Of a stretch of DNA of 64,000 nt, positions 58,378-64,000 are shown in pieces. The notes beneath the pieces are model-generated. The model made no database searches. It was not told the origin of the DNA and saw only the letters and a list, made by a program, of their open reading frames with translations. The stretch comes from Nocardia sp. SYP-A9097. GTDB taxonomy: Bacteria > Actinomycetota > Actinomycetes > Mycobacteriales > Mycobacteriaceae. Position 1 is the first letter of the stretch. Every line of letters begins with the position of its first letter. The DNA is taken from the NCBI RefSeq assembly GCF_009649815.1, contig NZ_WJIC01000003.1:62001-126000 (forward strand), given 5' to 3'. The translations under genes were made by a program, and so were the position numbers.

Positions 58378-59007
58378 CTACTCGGCGTCGAATGCCCATA
58401 CGGCGGCGGGCCGCCCGGTCGCCTTCACCCGTAGTCGTTCGCCCGTGCGGGTCAGCCCGGGCAGTGCCGCGAGGGTGCGGTTGAGATTGCCCGGGTCGGG
58501 GCGCGCGCCCTCGAGTGCCGCGGTCAGTGCGACCGCGCGGGTCGCGGGGAACTGCTCGCCGATCAGCGGGCGGGTGAATTCGAGGTGTTTCCACAGCATT
58601 TCGGCGAAGAGGCCGCGGGCGGTCTCGACGATCCGATTGTGGTCGAAGGCCAGTGCCGGCATGCGCTCGAAGGTCACCCAGTCGGCAGTATCGCTGTCGT
58701 GTTCGCCGATGACGGCCCACATGGCGATGGACAGGGTGGGTCCGCGCGGGTCGCGATTGGGTTCGTCGAAGGTGACCAGCTGCCCGACGGAGTGGATAGC
58801 CTGTTCGGGCACACCGAGTTTGGTGTGCACCGCGCGCCGGGCCGCCGCTTCCAGGCGTTCGCCGCGCCCGAGTAGGACGCCGGGCAGGGCGAGTTCGCCG
58901 GGGAACGGCTCCCATCGCCGGGGCGCGATGCCGACCGTGACGGTGGCGTCGTCGCGCCCGTAGCGCAGGGCGATCACATCGATGGATACCGCGGATTGTT
59001 GCTCCAC
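58378..59007 (-). CDS. NrtR-like regulator: degenerate Nudix domain plus winged helix
   Basis: A 209-residue protein. Residues 8-140 are a Nudix fold (IALRYGRDDATVTVGIAPRR, GELALPGVLLGRGE). In the Nudix box (Gx5Ex7REUxEExGU) the key glutamates are replaced: A59, T62 and K63, with E50 kept. Hydrolase activity should therefore be lost. Residues 150-209 (ALTAALEGARPDPGNLNRTL and RVKATGRPAAVWAF) form the winged-helix ending of NrtR-type regulators, which sense ADP-ribose-like ligands. It starts at GTG 59007, overlapping the PurA-like gene by 34 bases. Last gene of a four-gene operon and candidate regulator of the operator at 62384-62406. Confidence 0.75.
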   Translation of the reverse strand: MEQQSAVSIDVIALRYGRDDATVTVGIAPRRWEPFPGELALPGVLLGRGERLEAAARRAVHTKLGVPEQAIHSVGQLVTFDEPNRDPRGPTLSIAMWAVIGEHDSDTADWVTFERMPALAFDHNRIVETARGLFAEMLWKHLEFTRPLIGEQFPATRAVALTAALEGARPDPGNLNRTLAALPGLTRTGERLRVKATGRPAAVWAFDAE

Positions 59008-60356
59008 AAGTGGTCAATCATGCCGTAGTCGGGGCGTGCTTCGTGCGATCGGCCGGTGTCGAGTCTGGTGTGCGGTGCGAAACCGCGTGTGAGCTGGCCG
59101 TCCGGCGTGATGCCGGGTGTCCTGGGCGTGCGGTCGAAGCGGTCGGGTCCGTGTCCGGTGAGCACCACCGGCACGCCGAGTTCGGCCTCGAGATAGCCGG
59201 GGATGTCGCCGGGTAGATCCGCCAGCGCCGGTGTCGCGCCGGTGAGCAGGTCGGTGAGGCGCTGCTGGTGGTCCAGGTCCTGCCAGTCACCGAGATCGAG
59301 GCGGTCGATACAGCCGTCGGCGGTGAGATATCCGCTGGCGGTGCGGATTTCGCCGACGGCGTCCAGGTGGTTGACTGCCAGTCCGTCGATGCCACCGCAG
59401 GCTTCGATGGCGTATCGCAGCAGGATCGGATCGAGGTGCCCACGCCGGAAGTCGCCCTGATACTCCCCGGTTCCGTTGTGCCGCTCCACAATTGACAGTT
59501 CGGCGTCCTCGGTGGGGAATGGTCCGGCCCCGTGCCTGGTGAAATGGCTGCGCGTGACCCCGAGGACGTATCCGGGCGCGTCGATGCGGGCGAGCATGGC
59601 CCGTGCGTTGCGTGGCTCCACCGTCGACCAGGTGGTGTACGGGTGCAGGCCGCGCCATTCGTCCAGCAGTGCCCCCTGTGCGCCCTCGAACACCAGTCGC
59701 CCGTTCGCGGCGAACGCGGCGAGTTGATCGCCCGGCAGAATCGCTACGGCTCGGGCGAATTCGGTGTACACGTCGACGAGATCATCGATCGAGTCGTACC
59801 GGTGCTTACCGCCCGCCAGCAGTGGCCGGTAGTGCTCTTCGAGCGCGATGAGCTTGCGCCGCAGCACATTCGGTCGCAGGCAGTCCGCGACGCGTGGCGC
59901 GTCATGGGTGAGTGCGTAACTCGCCGTCTCGCCGATGCCGATTCCGCACGAACCGTGCCGGGCAGCACCCCTCGTGTCTTCCCGGCAGCGGTTGGCGGCC
60001 CCGTGTATCGGGGTGGTGAGCAGCGCTCGTTCGTCCACGGACAGCAGCGACAGCGGATCGGCGATACCGAGCCGCTCCAGTGCGCGGGCTTCGGTGGCCA
60101 GCGCGATGGGCTCCACCAGCATGTATCGCGACAGCAGGGTCGGCACCCGGGACAGGGTGCCGGACCCGAACTGCCGGAAGGTGTGGTGCCGTCCGCCGGC
60201 GATCACATTGTGTGCGGCCTGCGCGCCGCCGTTGAATCGCACCACCGCGGACACATCGAGGCCGCCGGCGGGCGCGCAGAGCCAGTCGACGGTGGCGCCT
60301 TTTCCGGCGTCGCCGAACCCGAGGTCGACCACTATGAGGTGGCGATCGCCGAACAT
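58974..60356 (-). CDS. Divergent adenylosuccinate synthetase-like (PurA-like) enzyme
   Basis: A 460-residue GTPase-fold ligase. VVDLGFGDAGKGATVDWL (D16 in the P-loop) and VVRFNGGAQAAHNV (H49) keep the PurA catalytic Asp and His. FEGAQGALLDEW, GVTRSHFTRHGAGPFPTED, and LRYAIEACGGIDGLAVNHLD follow the PurA order. The region RGIGPAYEDK of true PurA is replaced by HGSCGIGIGETASYAL, and the GDFRRGHLDPILL region also differs, so substrate specificity is probably altered. It is embedded between the vWA gene (13-base gap) and the Nudix gene, not with purine genes, and is unlikely to be the housekeeping purA. Confidence 0.85.
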   Translation of the reverse strand: MFGDRHLIVVDLGFGDAGKGATVDWLCAPAGGLDVSAVVRFNGGAQAAHNVIAGGRHHTFRQFGSGTLSRVPTLLSRYMLVEPIALATEARALERLGIADPLSLLSVDERALLTTPIHGAANRCREDTRGAARHGSCGIGIGETASYALTHDAPRVADCLRPNVLRRKLIALEEHYRPLLAGGKHRYDSIDDLVDVYTEFARAVAILPGDQLAAFAANGRLVFEGAQGALLDEWRGLHPYTTWSTVEPRNARAMLARIDAPGYVLGVTRSHFTRHGAGPFPTEDAELSIVERHNGTGEYQGDFRRGHLDPILLRYAIEACGGIDGLAVNHLDAVGEIRTASGYLTADGCIDRLDLGDWQDLDHQQRLTDLLTGATPALADLPGDIPGYLEAELGVPVVLTGHGPDRFDRTPRTPGITPDGQLTRGFAPHTRLDTGRSHEARPDYGMIDHLWSNNPRYPSM

Positions 60357-60369
60357 CGCTGTGTCCCCT

Positions 60370-61356
60370 CTAGTTTCCGAAGTCGACGTCGTCGTCGCCG
60401 GTGGGTGCGGGCAGCGCGCCGACGCTGTGCGAACGTCGTGCCGCGCCGATGGGGGCGAGTGCCTTGCCGACCGCGTCGGCTTCGTCGGTGGAGCCGATAT
60501 CGCGCAGATCCGCCAGTCCCGCACCGAGATCGATCCGGTCCTCGCCGATTCCGATGGTCAGGGCGATGAGTTCGCATACCGCCGCCGGATCGTCCAGGCG
60601 CAGAAAGCGTTCGCCGAGCAGTCCGCGCCAGTAGTCCGAGATCTCCGAATCGTGGTAGTAGCTGGACTGATTGGGCAGGATGTAGTGCACGTGCCAGCGG
60701 TCGGCGAGCTCACGGTAGATCGACTCCACCGCGATATCCCGATTCACCTTGTCGCCGACAATATTTCGAATGTGCCGCGACGCCAGTCGCGGCTTGTTCA
60801 GTTCGTCGCCGACAATGAACAGATAGCCCTTCTGCCCGCGCTTGTCCCAGGCGTCGGTGGCGGTGTGCCGGGCCGTGAAATACGCGGCCAGTTCATAACT
60901 TTCGGACTTCTGTCCGCCGCCGTTGCCCTCCAGGAAGATCAGTCGCAGCTGTTCGTCCATGCGGTTGTCGGATTCGAACTGTCCGACCTGCAGGGGCACC
61001 TGATCCGAATCGGCGTCACCGATACCGCCGAACATGATCTGCGGATCGTCGGCATAACCCTTGCGCTGCAACAGTCCGTGCAGTTTGCCGAGCTTCTCCT
61101 GCATGATGCGCGGCACCCGGCCCATCGATCCGGTGACGTCGAAGAGCACCGCGATCGGCAGCGAGTTCCCGTGATCATCCGAATCGCGCGATTCGCGGAG
61201 CTTCACCCCCTTGGGATCGAGCGAGGGGTGTGCTTTCCAGGAACTCATCGGCTGCGACCGCACATCGGCGGTGTAGCCGAAATCGTCGAGGCCGCGGGCG
61301 GCGCGGAAGGTACGTCCCGCATCGTAGGCACGATCGTCCCAGTTTCCGTAACCCAT
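60370..61356 (-). CDS. vWA-domain protein
   Basis: A 328-residue cytosolic protein. The MIDAS motif is VLFDVTGSMGRVPRIMQEKL (D73, T75, S77), followed by QIMFGGIGDADSDQ (Asp/Thr-type metal loop) and LFIVGDELNKP. The N-terminal 65 residues (GYGNWDDRAYDAG) are charged and family-specific. No signal peptide or membrane span. vWA proteins in stress operons (TerY, for example) bind Mg and scaffold partners. ATG 61356 lies 5 bases after the kinase gene. Confidence 0.85.
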   Translation of the reverse strand: MGYGNWDDRAYDAGRTFRAARGLDDFGYTADVRSQPMSSWKAHPSLDPKGVKLRESRDSDDHGNSLPIAVLFDVTGSMGRVPRIMQEKLGKLHGLLQRKGYADDPQIMFGGIGDADSDQVPLQVGQFESDNRMDEQLRLIFLEGNGGGQKSESYELAAYFTARHTATDAWDKRGQKGYLFIVGDELNKPRLASRHIRNIVGDKVNRDIAVESIYRELADRWHVHYILPNQSSYYHDSEISDYWRGLLGERFLRLDDPAAVCELIALTIGIGEDRIDLGAGLADLRDIGSTDEADAVGKALAPIGAARRSHSVGALPAPTGDDDVDFGN

Positions 61357-61361
61357 TGCTG

Positions 61362-62381
61362 TCACTGTCCTTTCGTGAGCTCGAAGGGCCGGAAGCGGCG
61401 CTGTCCGTAAAGCCGGTCGAGCAGATCGTCGAATTCGCCGAGCAGATCGGCGGGTTCGGGGCGCAGCCGCGGATCGGACTGCATACAGCCCGCCGCGAAG
61501 CCGCGCATGGCGGTGGGTGCGCGGCGGCCGAGCATGGTGAGCATCAGCCGGTGCGCGAGGTACACATCGGTGGCGGGGGAGACCGCGTCCTTGATCTCCG
61601 CCGGGTAGTCGATGGCGCCGAAGGTCGCCGCGGCGGGCGTGCCCGGCCGGGTGGCGAAGGACCAGCCGACCAGGACGACACCGTGCTGACGTGGGTGGAT
61701 GAGCACATTCGCGGGACTGATCGCGGTGTGTACCCATCCCGCCAGCGCCGCCCCGGACAGGCAGCGCAGCAGTCGCCGATGCATCCAGGCGTAGTCGCGT
61801 GGGTCGAGTCCGCCGGGATATTCGGCGCGCACCTGCTCGAGGGTGACGAAGCCGTCGGTGAGCGCGTTGAGCACGTTCACCGTCCGGTGTGCACCGGTAT
61901 CGATGTCCCGATGGTCGACCGTATCGACGAGCTCTGGGAAGTAGGGCCGCAGCCATTCGTGTTCGCCGGTCACGATCGCTATGTCCCGCAGTGCGTTTCG
62001 CTCGGCAGCTAGGAGTTTGTTCGCGGTGGTGCGCCGGGGGATCTTCACAATCCGATGGCTGCCGCTGTGGTATAGATCCGCCAGGGTGCCACGCGCGTGC
62101 AGCGTGCCGATCGGATAGCTCGCACGTGCCCCGGTGACCCGCATTCCAGTGTCGTCGCCCTCGGTCCACTGTCGATACAGCTCGGTCAGACGCTCGAAGG
62201 CCGTGCGCGCCAGATCGATTTCACCGGGTGCGGCGCGATCGGGATGCACCTGCGCGGCGAGTCGGTGATACCGCCGCCGTCCCTCCTCGCGTGAGTCGGA
62301 ATCGGCTGTGGCACTGCCGAATAGGTCCTGCGGCCGGTTGGCCGTTCGGATCGTCTCCGCTGTGTCCCGCACCGTCGTCAT
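61362..62381 (-). CDS. J-domain and protein-kinase-like fusion (probable pseudokinase)
   Basis: A 339-residue protein. Residues 34-72 are a J-domain-like helix pair with the HPD motif (H46-D48) in YHRLAAQVHPDRAAPGE. From residue 90 a kinase-like domain follows: IVKIP with the ATP lysine (K113), and a catalytic-loop region HTAISPANVLI in place of HRDLKPxNxLL. The catalytic Asp is missing and the DFG position reads VGW, so it is probably a pseudokinase. It heads the operon, and an inverted repeat begins 3 bases before its ATG. Could recruit an Hsp70 (DnaK) partner; inferred. Confidence 0.75.
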   Translation of the reverse strand: MTTVRDTAETIRTANRPQDLFGSATADSDSREEGRRRYHRLAAQVHPDRAAPGEIDLARTAFERLTELYRQWTEGDDTGMRVTGARASYPIGTLHARGTLADLYHSGSHRIVKIPRRTTANKLLAAERNALRDIAIVTGEHEWLRPYFPELVDTVDHRDIDTGAHRTVNVLNALTDGFVTLEQVRAEYPGGLDPRDYAWMHRRLLRCLSGAALAGWVHTAISPANVLIHPRQHGVVLVGWSFATRPGTPAAATFGAIDYPAEIKDAVSPATDVYLAHRLMLTMLGRRAPTAMRGFAAGCMQSDPRLRPEPADLLGEFDDLLDRLYGQRRFRPFELTKGQ

Positions 62382-62383
62382 GT

Positions 62384-62406
62384 GTTTTAGGCTAGGAGAC
62401 TAAAAC
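62384..62406. promoter_or_regulatory. Inverted repeat GTTTTAG-N9-CTAAAAC before the four-gene operon
   Basis: Perfect 7-base inverted halves at 62384-62390 and 62400-62406, directly before the ATG at 62381. A third half, CTAAAAC, lies at 62448-62454 in front of the divergent DUF4334 gene. AT-rich symmetric half-sites in GC-rich DNA are typical of an operator. The operon's own Nudix-like wHTH protein is the natural candidate binder. Confidence 0.5.
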
Positions 62407-62506
62407 TAGAAGCACCACCCTTTTCGGGAAGTATTTTGTCAAGTGGACTAAAACGTATCGACCGGGTAGCGGGCAGAGGGTCTGACTGGTGGGGGGGTGA
62501 GATAGT

Positions 62507-63112
62507 GTGAGCGAGAATGTTTCATCCACTCGGGCGAGGAGACTTGGGATGGTCACCGGTGAATCGGCATCGGGCGCGACGCGGCGATTGGCGGAATTGC
62601 GGGCCGGTGGGTGCGCTCCGGAGCAGGCCTGGCAGTTCTTCGACGGACTGCCCGCCGCGCGGGTGGAGGAGGTGACCAGCGGGCGCTGGCGCGGAGGTGA
62701 GCTCGATACCGGGCATCCGTGGCAGGGCGTGTTGGTCGAATCCGGTTGGTACGGAAAGCAGTTCGACAGCGCCGACGAGGTGCAGCCGCTGCTGTTCGCC
62801 ACCCCGGACGGACAGGTCTTCCCGGTCGACCCGCGCCGGGTCCCGCTCTTCCTGGCCGGCAAGGTGCCCAACGCCACGCTGCGGCCGGTGCGCCGTTCGC
62901 TCGGCTTCCTGCGCCCGGCACTGGCCACCAAGACCTCGCGCGCCCGGCTGCGCAATCTGGAGTTCCGCGGCAAGTCCAGTGCCACGATGATCTACGACCA
63001 CCTGCCGATCATCGACGTCTTCCGGCGCGTGGACACCGACACCCTGCTGGGCGTCATGGATATGCGCGGCATGCGTGACCCGTACTTCTTTGTGCTGCAC
63101 CGGGATCGATAG
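62507..63112 (+). CDS. GXWXG and DUF4334 domain protein
   Basis: A 201-residue protein. The GXWXG motif SGRWRGGELDTGHPW lies near residue 65, and the C-terminal DUF4334 domain reads RNLEFRGKSSATMIYDHLPI and FRRVDTDTLLGVMDMRG. These two domains usually occur together in actinobacteria; function unknown, with a lipocalin-like fold suggested. GTG 62507 or ATG 62549 may be the start. Divergent from the J-kinase operon and may share its operator region. Confidence 0.85.
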   Translation: MSENVSSTRARRLGMVTGESASGATRRLAELRAGGCAPEQAWQFFDGLPAARVEEVTSGRWRGGELDTGHPWQGVLVESGWYGKQFDSADEVQPLLFATPDGQVFPVDPRRVPLFLAGKVPNATLRPVRRSLGFLRPALATKTSRARLRNLEFRGKSSATMIYDHLPIIDVFRRVDTDTLLGVMDMRGMRDPYFFVLHRDR

Positions 63113-63185
63113 GTTGGACCGACCAGCCCGTGTTCGCGGCCTACCCTGGAATTGACCGATCGTTATCGCTCGGGAGGGGTGTGCG

Positions 63186-64000
63186 GTGGAATCTACGACC
63201 TGTCTCGTCGCCGGTGGTGGACCGGCGGGCATGATTTTGGGGCTGCTGCTGGCGCGCGGCGGTATCGATGTGATGGTGCTGGAGAAGCACGGTGACTTCC
63301 TGCGGGATTTCCGCGGGGACACCGTGCATCCCACCACCCTGGAACTGCTCGATGAGCTCGGCTTGCGCGAGGAATTCGCGAAACTGCCGCAGCGGCGGTT
63401 GAATTCGATCGCCATACCGATCGGCGGCAGTATGCAGCCGATCGCCACCTTCGAACACATTCCCGGGCGGTTCAAGTACATCGCCATGGTGCCGCAGTGG
63501 GATCTGCTGGACCTGCTCGCCCAGGCCGCCGATGCCGAACCCGCCTTCCGGTTGCGGATGAACACCGAGGCGACGGATCTGCTGCGCGAGAACGGCCGGG
63601 TCACCGGGGTGCGCTACCGCGCGAAAGACGGTGCCACCGGCGAGATTCGAGCCGATCTGACGGTGGCCTGCGACGGCCGCACCTCCACGCTGCGCGCGGC
63701 GGCGGGGCTGCGGGTGCGGGATTGGCCGACGCCGTTCGACGTGTGGTGGATGCGTATTCCGCGCAACGACACCGATCCCGCTGGGGCGGTGCCGGTGCTG
63801 ACCACCGGCCGGGTCGCCATCATGCTGGATCGCGGCGACTACTGGCAGTGTGCGATTCTGATCGCCAAAGGCAGTGATTCGGTTGTGCGGCAACAACAAC
63901 CGGTCGATGCCATCATGCGCGATATGGCCGGGCCCGCGCCCTGGCTCCTCGATCGCGTCGAGGCCGTGCGGAGTTGGGATGAGGTCAAACTCCTGGATGT
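63186..64000 (+). CDS. FAD-dependent monooxygenase, 3' end outside the window
   Basis: 271 codons of a PHBH/UbiH-type flavoprotein. Dinucleotide motif VAGGGPAGMILGLLLARGG at residues 8-26, followed by VMVLEKH. The second FAD motif is VACDGRTSTLRAAAG. It starts at GTG 63186 and the frame is open to the last base. Flavin-dependent hydroxylation is the family role; substrate unknown. It lies 73 bases after the DUF4334 gene. Confidence 0.85.
   Translation, partial: MESTTCLVAGGGPAGMILGLLLARGGIDVMVLEKHGDFLRDFRGDTVHPTTLELLDELGLREEFAKLPQRRLNSIAIPIGGSMQPIATFEHIPGRFKYIAMVPQWDLLDLLAQAADAEPAFRLRMNTEATDLLRENGRVTGVRYRAKDGATGEIRADLTVACDGRTSTLRAAAGLRVRDWPTPFDVWWMRIPRNDTDPAGAVPVLTTGRVAIMLDRGDYWQCAILIAKGSDSVVRQQQPVDAIMRDMAGPAPWLLDRVEAVRSWDEVKLLD

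Overview
The window is GC-rich, gene-dense actinobacterial DNA, most likely from Nocardia or a close mycolate-forming relative. The backbone carries genes in the order familiar from Mycobacterium tuberculosis and Nocardia: korAB, ypfJ-aspS, rarA, alaS-ruvX-mltG-aroE, aroC-aroK-aroB, pepQ-efp-nusB. It also has F420-type LLM oxidoreductase, B-4DMT, DUF5753/DUF397 and EspC-like proteins, which are typical of this group. I saw no rRNA, tRNA, CRISPR array or intact transposase.

Layout. 1-6.05 kb: end of malate dehydrogenase, an LLM oxidoreductase, a 3-alpha-hydroxysteroid-dehydrogenase-like SDR, an EspC-like/EspA-like pair of probable type VII secretion substrates, and an NAD-dependent epimerase with an exact KstR-type operator. 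6.05-10.2 kb: a LexA box in front of an Rv2578c-like radical SAM gene, then korA-korB. 10.25-23.3 kb: an accessory island of about 12.7 kb between two copies of a 172-bp sequence (about 95% identical). It holds a truncated DUF5753 regulator with a DUF397 protein, a DUF4254-like protein, a CYP157-CYP154 P450 pair, an AraC regulator, a decayed alpha/beta hydrolase, an acyl-CoA oxidase-like gene and a second CYP157. 23.25-35.3 kb: SGNH hydrolase, zinc metallopeptidase, aspS, a TPR/Sel1 protein, a Q/G/P-rich membrane protein, an APH-like kinase, a Tat-exported PhoD phosphatase, rarA and a VOC protein. 35.3-43.9 kb: broken Uma2, a P450, alaS-ruvX-mltG-aroE, and a HTH regulator with a DUF3291 partner. 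43.9-51.6 kb: B-4DMT protein, aroC-aroK-aroB, prepilin peptidase, pepQ-efp-nusB-yciI. 51.6-58.0 kb: large LuxR/LAL regulator, lipoprotein, SDR, MDR oxidoreductase with a divergent TetR. 58.4-62.4 kb: a compact four-gene operon. 62.5-64 kb: a DUF4334 protein and the start of a FAD monooxygenase.

Most interesting parts. (1) The operon at 62381-58378 (minus strand) encodes a J-domain/pseudokinase, a vWA protein, a divergent adenylosuccinate-synthetase-like enzyme, and a Nudix-like protein whose Nudix box has lost its key glutamates and which ends in a winged-helix-like region, as in NrtR regulators. An inverted repeat GTTTTAG-N9-CTAAAAC lies directly in front of it. It looks like a self-regulated nucleotide-linked signalling or stress module that I cannot match to a described system. 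(2) The island carries CYP157/CYP154 P450s, usually seen with Streptomyces conservons, but without the conservon genes, and both CYP157s lack the K-helix ExxR arginine. (3) Two exact matches and one near match to the KstR motif suggest that part of the 1-6 kb segment belongs to a sterol-responsive regulon.
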